Source of the DNA: Clostridiales bacterium
GTDB lineage: Bacteria; Bacillota_A; Clostridia; Oscillospirales; Oscillospiraceae
NCBI GenBank assembly: GCA_019417795.1
Contig: DXUR01000021.1
Span: forward strand, 1-17,929
Direction of reading: 5' to 3'
DNA length: 17,929 nucleotides
A program made the position numbers and the translations under genes. The notes beneath the pieces are model-generated. The model was not told where the DNA came from, searched no databases, and worked only from the letters and a program-made list of their open reading frames with translations. The first letter of the stretch is position 1. Each line of letters begins with the position of its first letter. Of this stretch, positions 7,549-15,194 are shown one piece after another.

Positions 7549-9666
7549 ATGCATATCGACAGGATACCGGTTTACCGGGTATATCAGAGGGCTATTGATT
7601 TGGAGCTTTACCATTCCTTTGCCGAATTGGTAGTACAGACTTCTCAGGACGATACGGCGAGAAGGACTTACCGACAAACAAGGGCGATGCAGATATGGCA
7701 GGTGGAAACGGATGTGTCCGGCTATTTTGAACCATACCATTTGCGTTACCCTGGCGAGGTGTTGGAGCGGTTTGAGGAAAAACTGGGCGATGATGTCCAG
7801 GTGTTCCGCGCTCTGGCCCTGGCGCTGGGAAATACCTGTGCGATCCAGTCTGACAATATGTTTGTGGGTAACCAGCGTGGAGCATTCCTCCAGAAATTGC
7901 GACGGTCTGCCGGAGAAGATGTGTACCTGCAGGGCGCTCTGTATCTTTTGGAAACAGATGCGGCACAGCGCCATGCCCTGTTGGAGAAACTGGCAGAAAG
8001 AGAGTATATGAGAACGGAAGAAGCCCTGTTTGTACTGTCGCTATTTGATGATACGGAACGCGGCTATGAGGCGATGCATACCCAGCTGAGCCGCCTGTTT
8101 ACACAAAATCGAACACTTTCTCTGGTATATGATTTTGGTGTGCTGGAATGGTTCATCCGGTTCTATGCAGAGCAGGCAAAGAAATACCGCGGGAAAGCCG
8201 ACCTGGTGCTGCGCACGCTGATGAAACTGCCGTATATGAATGTGAAGCCCGACAGCCGCGAATTTTCGGTTTTGACTAAAGCAGGGTATCGCTGCGATGA
8301 AATCATTTTGGCAAACTCTCTCGCTGTATGGGCGGACAGGCTGCCGGATCGGTTGAGTTCCAAGAGCATCACTGCCGAGAAAATCGCAGCGGCGTGTGGG
8401 CGGATGCTTCTGAATGCTCCAAAGGATCTTTCGGAAGAATTTTATGAGTATCTTGGCTGGCTGTTTCGGTTCTATGACAGCTTTACGGTCAAGTACGAAG
8501 GATTTCAGGGACTCTGGGAAGCGGTTCAATATGGTTTGAACCCCACAGCGCCGAAAACACTGTTATGGATGAATCAAACGATACAGAAAGATTTTCCGTA
8601 CCGATTTGATGTGTTTGATCCTCAGTACGATGATCTCGCGAAGGAACTGGAGCGGGATAACTATATGGAGTTGTTTACCTTGCAAATGCTGCATTCCAGG
8701 CAGGCGATCCCTTTGAAACAGTGGCTTTCCAGATACCAAGAACTAACCGGAGCCGATTATGGAGAATATTTCAGAAGTTGCCATAAGAACAGTGGGCGGG
8801 CGTTTGCCTTTCTGGTGGAAAGGAAAGAAATCGATTTATGGGAGTTTTTTGAGCAGCACAGGGATGGTGGCGAATACGCGCCACAACTGAAACTGCTGCG
8901 GGAGTATGCCCTAAGAATTTCGAGCTGGAGATGTTTCCGGTTTGTAGAGAGGTTGCTGGCTGAGTATACTTTTCCCCATCTTCAAACGATTTTTGGTGAG
9001 CGGTTTTACTTTCACGAATGCTTTGTCAGAAGTGAGGGGTATTACAGCAGAAGAGAATATAAAACATACATCAGCCGGCCATTCCTAACTGCAGAGCAGC
9101 AGCGACAGCTTTATGACTGGGTGGAGCTTTCATTTTTCCAAACTGAGCCGGAAAAATATGAGGACTTCGTTTTAAGTGCCTTAAAAGCACCGGAGATCCA
9201 ACGCCTTTATGATAAAAAAGCGCTGGCAGCGGTGTTGCGGCAGTTTTTTCTCCACAGCGAGTATAACGGCTATGAAATCAACCGGCTGAAGGAAACATTC
9301 TATTCCAAGGAAGAGTTGGAGGATGAGCGCAGAGTCGAAGCTGAGAGAAAGGAGCAGGAAAAACGACTGGAGCAGGAAAAACGAACCATACAGAAACGGG
9401 AAAAGCTGCAGCAGCTTTATAACGGCAGCGCCGAATCTCTGGTTAAATTCATTGGGGGATATTATCATCAGGACGAGAAGAACGAGGTGCTGAATATGGC
9501 GTTTGACAAGCTGGTGGAATGGCCTGTCGGTTGTGTACGGACGATGGAAGCCAAAGGCGCACATGCCTTTTTTGAACTGTGTGGTGAACTGGTAAAGTCT
9601 GAACCCCGGCCAAGGCATGAGATTTTGAATATGGTACTGACACTGATTGGAGGTGAAGCAGCATGA
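7549..9666 (+). CDS. Uncharacterised large helical protein, 705 aa (first gene of unknown operon)
   Basis: I do not recognise this family. ATG 7549 is chosen over upstream in-frame codons from 7459 because AGGAGGG (7536-7542) lies 6 bases before it and the earlier codons overlap the ligA terminator. The sequence is almost entirely predicted helix, with repeated Leu/Tyr/Phe-rich amphipathic segments suggesting an alpha-solenoid or HEAT/TPR-like scaffold. Residues about 588-626 form a highly charged Glu/Arg/Lys coiled coil, followed by a compact helical C-terminal domain (SLVKFIGGYYHQDEKNEVLNMAFDKL...). There is no signal peptide, membrane segment, P-loop or zinc motif. Its stop overlaps the next start (ATGA at 9663-9666). 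A structural or complex-forming role is only an inference. No promoter is obvious in the 36 bases between the terminator and the gene. Confidence 0.8.
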   Translation: MHIDRIPVYRVYQRAIDLELYHSFAELVVQTSQDDTARRTYRQTRAMQIWQVETDVSGYFEPYHLRYPGEVLERFEEKLGDDVQVFRALALALGNTCAIQSDNMFVGNQRGAFLQKLRRSAGEDVYLQGALYLLETDAAQRHALLEKLAEREYMRTEEALFVLSLFDDTERGYEAMHTQLSRLFTQNRTLSLVYDFGVLEWFIRFYAEQAKKYRGKADLVLRTLMKLPYMNVKPDSREFSVLTKAGYRCDEIILANSLAVWADRLPDRLSSKSITAEKIAAACGRMLLNAPKDLSEEFYEYLGWLFRFYDSFTVKYEGFQGLWEAVQYGLNPTAPKTLLWMNQTIQKDFPYRFDVFDPQYDDLAKELERDNYMELFTLQMLHSRQAIPLKQWLSRYQELTGADYGEYFRSCHKNSGRAFAFLVERKEIDLWEFFEQHRDGGEYAPQLKLLREYALRISSWRCFRFVERLLAEYTFPHLQTIFGERFYFHECFVRSEGYYSRREYKTYISRPFLTAEQQRQLYDWVELSFFQTEPEKYEDFVLSALKAPEIQRLYDKKALAAVLRQFFLHSEYNGYEINRLKETFYSKEELEDERRVEAERKEQEKRLEQEKRTIQKREKLQQLYNGSAESLVKFIGGYYHQDEKNEVLNMAFDKLVEWPVGCVRTMEAKGAHAFFELCGELVKSEPRPRHEILNMVLTLIGGEAA

Positions 9667-12137
9667 GAAATACATTAAAACATCTGACCCTATTGACCAG
9701 AATGAAAGATGACGGATTGCTCCCGGCGCTTACAGGCAGCTTTTCAGAGGATGCCATAGCGCAGGCATGTGGACAGGTGGAGACACTTCAATTACAGGAA
9801 CGGCTGCACATCCGAAAGACAAAGCGGATACAGGAAGAACTGGTTCGGGTGCCGAACTTTGCAGCACTCTATGGTGCGTTGTGCAGGCAGGAGATTGGTG
9901 ATGAAGAAATTGCTTCGGTCTTAGAGTCGGCAGACGGGTATGGAGAGAGACTGACAGCGTATCCCCAAGAGCAGGTGCTGGCAGTCATGGAATTGGAACT
10001 GTTGCCTTCCCTGCGGTTTGAATACCTGAAATACTATTTTCCCTTTGTGATGTATGAAGAAGAGGAGCAGGTCATATTGGATAACCTGCAGACTTTTCCC
10101 ATTGCGGAGTGGAAGGGACTTTCCATGCTGACGGAGCACCAGCGGGATATGATGCGGCAGCCGTTTCTTGGTTCGTATCTGTTTTGCTGGCATCAAAATG
10201 AGCGGAAAGCTCTGGAACTGTTGGAACAGAATCGTCCGCTCCAGAGAGTCTGCATCTTGCTTTATCGGCAAGGTGTGCGGCTGTTTCTGTCAGTAGAGCG
10301 CCTGAAAGATCTCCGGTGGATGAAAATGACCGATGTGGGAAAATTCCGCCGGCTGTTGGCTGTATTTGAATATGATGCAGAGGATTTGTCTGCTTTTTTT
10401 GACCTCTGGCTGGACAACCATGCCGGACAATACGACCTCAACTGGTTTATCTCCCAGCCACATCCTTTAAGCAAGGAACGAAGGAAAGAAATTTTATGCA
10501 ACCAACTGAGTTATTTGAATGCTCTGTATGCCGGCAGGCTCCATTTGGATTTTAATGCAATCCGACAATTCCAGTTTTCAATTCTCATTTATGCAGTGGA
10601 GCATAGAAAAAAGCATTTTCTGGATTTGGTGGATCAGAACAGTGAAGTGTTCCTGTCCTTGGGGAGATACTCACTTTTGTTTGAGCCAGGCTTTTGTGAG
10701 CATTGCAACATCAATTCTCTGACGCTGAAGAATTTGAAAGCCAGCGATTCTGTGAACCGCAATGACAGCTTTTTTACGCTTCTGGAAGAAGGGCAGCAGT
10801 ACACCTTCGAGGAAATGTATCAGCTCTGGCATCAGAAAGAGGTTTACGTTCGGCTATACACCATGCTGACACCTCTTCCTGTGGATCAGCGTTTGCTGAC
10901 ACTTCGGCAGCTGATAAAGCGGGAGCTGGTCAGCCAGTATACAGGAGATACAGAGCTGGAGCAGCTTGGAAAATGTCTGTTGGAAAGGCCATTTAGCGAA
11001 TGGTACCGGAGTTCATTTGGACATATCCGTGGACTGACCCGGAGGACTGCCATGGAACTGTTACAACACTATACGAAGCTGCAGACATTCATACCGGCTT
11101 TCACTGCGGAGCCGGATGCGGTATTTGCCCTCAACAATATGACGGCTCTTTTGGAAAGGACGGATTGGAAGCAGGTACGCAAAGATATTCTGACAACAGA
11201 TGCAGACTGGCTGGAACTAAAAGACAAGCTGGTCTTCTCGGATGATTTTGTGGAGCAGAACAGGGAGACTGTCACGGAGTTTTTACTGCGGGGTGACGCG
11301 GCTATGGTACGCGCTCTCTATGGGGAACTGGACGGGCAGGAGTTGGCTGTTGAAGCGCTGCGACGGATCGTACAGGCTGAATTGATGGGCCAGTTCTATA
11401 AACTCAAATATTTTGCCGGTGACCTGCAGCGTGAGATCCGCTACCCTGTCAGCGAGATGCAGGAGAGCCTCTGGAAGAAAAATCTTTCTTTGGCCCGAGG
11501 TGCATTTCTGGCAGAAGAGGTGGATGATTTTTACCACACTCTGCGGCTTGGGGAGCTTCCTCATGGTACCTGCCTGTCTTACCGTACTGGAAGCCAGAGA
11601 GAGTGCCTGTTAGCCGCCTTTGACTCTAACAAGAAGATTATTCTTGTGAAAAAGGATGAAACAGTGGTGGCTCGCGCCTGCCTCCGTCTGACAAAAGGTG
11701 CATTTCAAAAACCACCTGCCATCGATTTTTCTTTTGCTGATTTGTCGCAGGAGAACACGGCTACCGGAAAGTCTGCCGCAGGTGAGAAGGCTGTGTTATT
11801 CCTGGAGAGTGTTTATACTTCCAGACTCAATGATATTGAAAAAGAGGAAGTAATGAAACTGGCAGTTTCCCTGACAACACAGAAAGCGGCAGAGTTGGGT
11901 GTTGTGGCGGTACTTGCAAGAAAGTATCTTGGTTGCTATGAACGGGATGAGTATGTGCTTGCACCGTTCTATGTGTACATCTCAAAATCCAAAAACGGAT
12001 GGCAGTATCTGGACTCTCTGGGCGGAGCGGCATATACCTCAGCAAAAGAGGAGTATGTAGAGCATCCATTCCTGGTCACACAGACTGCCATGCATCATAC
12101 AGGGGCAAATAACAGAAACGAGGTGGATTATGAATAA
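9663..12137 (+). CDS. Uncharacterised protein, 824 aa, helical with alpha/beta C-terminal part
   Basis: I do not recognise the family. ATG 9663 overlaps the previous stop and follows GGAGGTGAAGCAGC. Residues 1 to about 600 are helical with repeated amphipathic segments, similar in character to the preceding protein. From about 635 the sequence turns alpha/beta: LPHGTCLSYRTGSQRECLLA, then IILVKKDETVVARACLRL, a polar Ser/Thr/Gly-rich insertion, VLFLESVY, a helix, and VLAPFYVYISKSKNGWQYLD. The order (conserved Cys, hydrophobic strands, then a charged turn) is faintly like the LHHCVG domain of the PcfJ-like protein in this window, but that is a weak visual impression. No P-loop, nuclease DEK triad or membrane segment was identified. 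It probably acts with the flanking operon partners. Confidence 0.8.
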   Translation: MRNTLKHLTLLTRMKDDGLLPALTGSFSEDAIAQACGQVETLQLQERLHIRKTKRIQEELVRVPNFAALYGALCRQEIGDEEIASVLESADGYGERLTAYPQEQVLAVMELELLPSLRFEYLKYYFPFVMYEEEEQVILDNLQTFPIAEWKGLSMLTEHQRDMMRQPFLGSYLFCWHQNERKALELLEQNRPLQRVCILLYRQGVRLFLSVERLKDLRWMKMTDVGKFRRLLAVFEYDAEDLSAFFDLWLDNHAGQYDLNWFISQPHPLSKERRKEILCNQLSYLNALYAGRLHLDFNAIRQFQFSILIYAVEHRKKHFLDLVDQNSEVFLSLGRYSLLFEPGFCEHCNINSLTLKNLKASDSVNRNDSFFTLLEEGQQYTFEEMYQLWHQKEVYVRLYTMLTPLPVDQRLLTLRQLIKRELVSQYTGDTELEQLGKCLLERPFSEWYRSSFGHIRGLTRRTAMELLQHYTKLQTFIPAFTAEPDAVFALNNMTALLERTDWKQVRKDILTTDADWLELKDKLVFSDDFVEQNRETVTEFLLRGDAAMVRALYGELDGQELAVEALRRIVQAELMGQFYKLKYFAGDLQREIRYPVSEMQESLWKKNLSLARGAFLAEEVDDFYHTLRLGELPHGTCLSYRTGSQRECLLAAFDSNKKIILVKKDETVVARACLRLTKGAFQKPPAIDFSFADLSQENTATGKSAAGEKAVLFLESVYTSRLNDIEKEEVMKLAVSLTTQKAAELGVVAVLARKYLGCYERDEYVLAPFYVYISKSKNGWQYLDSLGGAAYTSAKEEYVEHPFLVTQTAMHHTGANNRNEVDYE

Positions 12138-12759
12138 TAGGACAATGGCAACGGTTTATGTGGATCGGGATAGTATTTCCCTCAAGACCCGCTCCAGAAA
12201 TGGCTGTTCGCCGCAGCAATTTATTATTTTGAAAAAGGAACTGCAGCGGCTGGAGGAGAAGAAGTATTTGATCGCCAAAGATATTCATTCCTATGCAGAA
12301 CTGCGGCTGTGTGATGCCGTAGACGGTGTCAAAGTGCTGGAGTTTTCCTTCACATGGCTGAAGGATGCTGGCAGAGACAGCGTTTCCGGCTATACCGAAC
12401 GGATCAGGCTGCCCTATGAGCCGTTTCGCGCATATGCGGCAGGTGAGGAAGAAACCGTTGATGGAACACGGTGGCGGCTGCTGTCCATTCCGGAACAGAA
12501 CCGGCCAAAGCTAGAGTTTCACAGCCGGAAAAATCTCAAGGCCGTAGTGGAAAATCCTATCCTTCGGCACAAACTGGGGAAGTTTCTGGACCAGCACTTT
12601 AACTGGTACAACTATGAGCGCATCGTCCTGACGGATGATTACCTGCCTTACAGCTTCTTTTTTGAGGGCTACATGGTACAGGGCGCAAAGACTTGCGGTG
12701 GAGTAATCCTGCATGGCGAAGAGAACATCCAAACGGCGAAATACGGGATACATACATAA
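12130..12759 (+). CDS. Conserved element-type hypothetical protein, 209 aa
   Basis: This is the third gene of the unknown operon, overlapping the previous stop by 8 bases, with a GAGGTGG-like ribosome binding site. Visible parts: a basic N-terminus, a helix with KKELQRLEEKKY, a beta-rich middle (VKVLEFSFTWLKDAGRDSVSGYTERIRLPYEPF), and a C-terminal block NPILRHKLGKFLDQHFNW followed by YLPYSFFFEGY and CGGVILH. I recall this kind of sequence (FTWL...GRD...Y...LPY; PYSFFF) in unnamed proteins of Firmicute conjugative elements, so it may be an older part of the element than its two large partners. No catalytic motif is apparent. A strong terminator follows 29 bases after the stop. Confidence 0.72.
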   Translation: MNNRTMATVYVDRDSISLKTRSRNGCSPQQFIILKKELQRLEEKKYLIAKDIHSYAELRLCDAVDGVKVLEFSFTWLKDAGRDSVSGYTERIRLPYEPFRAYAAGEEETVDGTRWRLLSIPEQNRPKLEFHSRKNLKAVVENPILRHKLGKFLDQHFNWYNYERIVLTDDYLPYSFFFEGYMVQGAKTCGGVILHGEENIQTAKYGIHT

Positions 12760-12788
12760 AAATCTATAGGAAGATTTTATACATAGTC

Positions 12789-12823
12789 AACACCGCCGCA
12801 ATCGTATAGTTTGCGGCGGTGTT
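12789..12823 (+). terminator. Strong hairpin terminator after the unknown operon
   Basis: Positions 12789-12801 and 12811-12823 form a perfect 13-bp stem (AACACCGCCGCAA with its complement) around a 9-nt loop, followed by a moderately T-rich CTTGTTG. It isolates the unknown operon from the two-component module. Confidence 0.8.
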
Positions 12824-12863
12824 CTTGTTGTCCAACATGACATTGAAATTCATATTTTTATTC

Positions 12864-12892
12864 TTGTGCTGAAAAGTAGGCTATCCTATAAT
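12864..12892 (+). promoter_or_regulatory. Possible constitutive promoter upstream of the response regulator
   Basis: TTGTGC (12864-12869), a 17-bp spacer and TATAAT (12887-12892) in an AT-rich stretch resemble a sigma-A promoter. It would give basal expression of the regulator operon, separate from the operator promoter just downstream. Confidence 0.45.
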
Positions 12893-12916
12893 TAAAAAGA
12901 AAAATATCGGATTGGG

Positions 12917-12945
12917 ACATTTCTGCAACATTTGATGTTTAGAAT
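12917..12945 (+). promoter_or_regulatory. Operator promoter A (autoregulation of the two-component operon)
   Basis: Half-sites ACATTT at 12917 and 12928 are 11 bp apart, and TAGAAT (12940-12945) starts 12 bp after the second. The first half-site sits where a -35 box would be for a 17-bp spacer and is a poor -35, so the promoter probably needs an activator. The same layout recurs at 14772 and 15143. Confidence 0.6.
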
Positions 12946-12968
12946 ATCAGTATGATCGGAAAATTGGG

Positions 12969-12976
12969 AAAGGAAG
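12969..12976 (+). promoter_or_regulatory. Ribosome binding site fixing a TTG start for the response regulator
   Basis: AAAGGAAG lies 8 bases before TTG 12985. The upstream in-frame ATG 12952 has no such site and would fall at about the predicted transcription start of operator promoter A. Confidence 0.55.
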
Positions 12977-12984
12977 TGAAGGCT

Positions 12985-13674
12985 TTGAAGAAGATTTTAA
13001 TTGTAGAGGACGATCAGCTTTTGAATCGGACCCTGGCATATAATCTGACCTCTGACGGATATGAGGTCATTTCGGTTTTTAATTTTGACAGCGCGGTAAG
13101 AAAGCTGCGGGAAAATGAATTTGATGTGGCACTGTTGGATATTAACCTGCCCGATGGCAGCGGACTGGATTTGTGTGAAGAAATCCGGAATCGCGGTCAG
13201 CATACCTATATCATCTTTATCACAGCCAATGATAAGGAGAGCGATATGCTCAAGGGCTATGAAGTCGGCGGCGCAGATTATGTGACCAAGCCCTTTTCTG
13301 TGACGGTGCTTTGCAAAAAAGTAGCGGCGGTTTTTGCAAATCTGGAACTGCGGACACCCCGGCATGATCTGTTTGATGATGGCTTTCTGAAAATTGACTT
13401 CTCCGAACAAAGTGCGTCCCTTGCCGGAGAATCCCTGGACTTTACACCGAAGGAATACCGCACCCTGTTCCTGTTCGTAAAGAACCCCCGGATTATTCTG
13501 ACCAAGCGGCAGATTTTAGAGAAGCTGTGGGACATTGATGGGGATTTTGTGGATGAGCATACTCTGACGACGATCATCAGCCGTATCCGTAAAAAAATCG
13601 AAACAGACGAGCGGAAATATATTAAGACAGCTTACGGCATGGGCTATCAGTGGATCGGCGGTGAGCCTCGATGA
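12985..13674 (+). CDS. OmpR-family response regulator
   Basis: A cytoplasmic DNA-binding regulator of 229 aa. The receiver domain (about 1-118) has the acidic pair D9/D10, phosphoacceptor D52 in LLDINLPDGSG, T80 and K102 in TKPF. The C-terminal winged helix (about 140-228) includes LDFTPKEYRTLFLFV, ILTKRQILEKLWD and ISRIRKKIE...IKTAYGMGYQW. The TTG start at 12985 gives KKILIVEDDQ and the usual family length; ATG 12952 would add 11 residues (MIGKLGKEVKA). It overlaps the kinase start by 4 bases. Preceded by a direct-repeat operator, it probably activates its own operon and the other operator-bearing genes of the region. Such pairs beside FtsX-type permeases usually respond to cell-envelope-active peptides; the ligand here is unknown. 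Confidence 0.92.
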   Translation: MKKILIVEDDQLLNRTLAYNLTSDGYEVISVFNFDSAVRKLRENEFDVALLDINLPDGSGLDLCEEIRNRGQHTYIIFITANDKESDMLKGYEVGGADYVTKPFSVTVLCKKVAAVFANLELRTPRHDLFDDGFLKIDFSEQSASLAGESLDFTPKEYRTLFLFVKNPRIILTKRQILEKLWDIDGDFVDEHTLTTIISRIRKKIETDERKYIKTAYGMGYQWIGGEPR

Positions 13675-14702
13675 AGCTGCAAAATTTATCTGTCAGGGCA
13701 TTTTTGAGAAAAATTGTGGCGGGGACTCTGCTCACTGCCGCTTTGCTGCTGTTGATTTTTTTCCTATTGACGAAAGATGTGCGTGTTGTCATCTGCGGCA
13801 TTATTTTGACAGCTGCATTTTACATTTGGGGCATGGTTTTTCTGCACTATTTTCAAAAGAAACTTTCTCTGTTCACCGATGGTTTGTGCCAGACATTGGA
13901 TCACATGATGGACAGTACAGACTGGCCCCAGGTAGACTATGAAGCGGAAACACTGCTGTCTCGGATTAGCCATCGTCTGGAACGGCTCTATAATGTGATG
14001 CAGAAAACCAGACATACGGCAGAGGGAGAAAAGGAAGAACTGCAATCCCTGGTATCAGATATTTCCCACCAGACCAAAACCCCCATCGCAAATTTGAAGC
14101 TGATCAACGATACGATGCTGACAAGGCCATTGACAGAAGAAAAGCGTAAGGAGTTTTTGCAGGCCACAGGCACACAGCTGGATAAACTGGATTTTCTCAT
14201 TCAGGGAATGGTGAAAACCTCCCGCCTGGAAACGGGTGTCATTACGCTGGAGAAACAGGATGCTGTGATCGGGGATACGCTGGTGAGCGCCATCAATGGT
14301 GTTCTGGCTCCGATGGAACAAAAAGAGATCAGCCTGTCGGTGGACTGCCCATCTGATCTGACAATATCCCATGACAGCCGCTGGACTTCCGAAGCATTGT
14401 TTAACATTCTGGATAATGCGGTAAAGTACACCTCTGCCGGTGGCAGCATCCAGGTGAGGGTACGGGATTGGGAAATGTATTTGAGGATAGATGTGACAGA
14501 TACAGGCAGAGGCATCCCGGAGCATTCTCAGGGCACGATCTTCAAACGCTTCTATCGGGATGAAGCGGTGCATGATATAGATGGGGTCGGAATCGGCTTA
14601 TACCTTGCCCGTGAGATCATTACCATGCAGGGGGGCTATATTACCGTTGAGTCTAAAGTTGGGGAAGGATCAACTTTTTCCGTGTTCCTGCCCATAAAAT
14701 AA
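13671..14702 (+). CDS. Membrane sensor histidine kinase, short-loop type
   Basis: A 343-aa kinase partner of the preceding regulator, translationally coupled by an ATGA overlap. Two membrane helices (about 14-34 and 38-58) are separated by only a few residues (TKDVR), so there is almost no external sensor domain. This resembles intramembrane-sensing kinases such as BceS, which depend on a partner ABC permease to detect peptide antibiotics. The phosphoacceptor is H133 in SDISHQTKTP. The ATPase part shows the N-box NILDNAVKYT (245-254), DTGRGIP (277-283) and GVGIGLYLAR (305-314). No motif is missing. A terminator follows the stop. A role in peptide or bacteriocin resistance is inferred from the kinase type and the FtsX-type permease nearby. 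Confidence 0.9.
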   Translation: MKLQNLSVRAFLRKIVAGTLLTAALLLLIFFLLTKDVRVVICGIILTAAFYIWGMVFLHYFQKKLSLFTDGLCQTLDHMMDSTDWPQVDYEAETLLSRISHRLERLYNVMQKTRHTAEGEKEELQSLVSDISHQTKTPIANLKLINDTMLTRPLTEEKRKEFLQATGTQLDKLDFLIQGMVKTSRLETGVITLEKQDAVIGDTLVSAINGVLAPMEQKEISLSVDCPSDLTISHDSRWTSEALFNILDNAVKYTSAGGSIQVRVRDWEMYLRIDVTDTGRGIPEHSQGTIFKRFYRDEAVHDIDGVGIGLYLAREIITMQGGYITVESKVGEGSTFSVFLPIK

Positions 14703-14707
14703 TTCTG

Positions 14708-14740
14708 AGGCAGTCTGTTTTGGCAGGCTGCCTTTTTTTT
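14708..14740 (+). terminator. Intrinsic terminator after the histidine kinase
   Basis: AGGCAGTCTG (14708-14717) pairs with CAGGCTGCCT (14724-14733), 10 bp with one G-U pair and a 6-nt loop, followed by eight T (14733-14740). It separates the two-component operon from the small membrane gene. Confidence 0.88.
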
Positions 14741-14763
14741 GAAAAATTTTTAGAGGGCAATGG

Positions 14764-14778
14764 ATTTTAGGACAATTC
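14764..14778 (+). repeat. Left 15-bp inverted repeat of the 86-aa gene unit
   Basis: ATTTTAGGACAATTC is the exact reverse complement of 15092-15106. The pair brackets operator promoter B and the 86-aa gene, and this arm overlaps the first operator half-site. A near-identical copy (TTTAGGACAATTC) lies at 17912-17924. Confidence 0.8.
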
Positions 14779-14800
14779 TGCAACATTTGGGATTTATGCT
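14772..14800 (+). promoter_or_regulatory. Operator promoter B (small membrane protein gene)
   Basis: Half-sites ACAATT (14772) and ACATTT (14783) are 11 bp apart, and TATGCT (14795-14800) begins 12 bp after the second. Downstream TGACAGC is shared with promoter C. The geometry is identical to promoters A and C. Confidence 0.62.
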
Positions 14801-14832
14801 GACAGCAACATTATGAAATTGGAGGTGGCCTT

Positions 14833-15093
14833 ATGGAAATCACAAAGACATTACTCATCAATGCAGCTTGCTTGCTGATCCCGCCGGTCGTTGTTGTTCT
14901 GCTGCTCCGGCACTTCTTTCCAAGAGAAATCAGATGGTCGGCTGGTGTGGTGGCTCTGGTAGATCTGGTGGTCTTCTGGACAGATATTTCTTATTATGAG
15001 AGCGTTTGGCTGACGCTGTTTTTTGTTGTAATTCAGTTAGCAATGGTTTTGCTTATATCTATCCGGCTTTATAAAAAAGACACACGAAAATGA
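14833..15093 (+). CDS. Small membrane protein, 86 aa, three predicted membrane helices
   Basis: GGAGG (14821-14825) lies 7 bases before ATG 14833. The protein has three hydrophobic segments (about residues 6-27, 35-50 and 56-78), the first containing CLLIPPVVVVLLL, with basic residues after the first and at the C-terminus (RLYKKDTRK), suggesting a cytoplasmic tail. I do not recognise a named family. It has its own copy of the operator promoter shared with the two-component and permease genes, so it probably belongs to the same regulon and could be an accessory subunit, an immunity-like protein or a modulator of the short-loop kinase. It lies inside a unit bounded by 15-bp inverted repeats, and its stop codon is inside the 34-bp repeat. 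Confidence 0.75.
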   Translation: MEITKTLLINAACLLIPPVVVVLLLRHFFPREIRWSAGVVALVDLVVFWTDISYYESVWLTLFFVVIQLAMVLLISIRLYKKDTRK

Positions 15094-15120
15094 ATTGTCC
15101 TAAAATTGAAGCAATTCACC
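15087..15120 (+). repeat. 34-bp perfect direct repeat, copy 1
   Basis: These 34 bases recur exactly at 17862-17895. The copy includes the last codons of the 86-aa gene. It contains TGAATTG (15091-15097) and CAATTCA (15112-15118), a perfect 7-bp stem with a 14-nt loop but no T-run, and the right arm of the 15-bp inverted repeat (15092-15106). Confidence 0.92.
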
Positions 15121-15142
15121 CTTAAACTGTTGAGCCTTTGGG

Positions 15143-15171
15143 ATATTTCTGCAACATTTGGGGGTTAGGAT
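15143..15171 (+). promoter_or_regulatory. Operator promoter C (ABC permease gene)
   Basis: Half-sites ATATTT (15143) and ACATTT (15154) are 11 bp apart, and TAGGAT (15166-15171) begins 12 bp after the second. The predicted transcription start is next to the permease ribosome binding site AAAGGAG (15179-15185), giving a very short leader. Confidence 0.6.
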
Positions 15172-15194
15172 GACAGCGAAAGGAGTGAATGACT

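Noticed and set aside
12824..12951. Small gene or RNA in the AT-rich gap before the response regulator
   Set aside because: No frame with a ribosome binding site and no stable structure beyond the promoters was found.
15091..15118. Intrinsic terminator within the 34-bp repeat
   Set aside because: The stem is only 7 bp and AT-rich with a 14-nt loop and no following T-run, so I report it as a repeat rather than a terminator.
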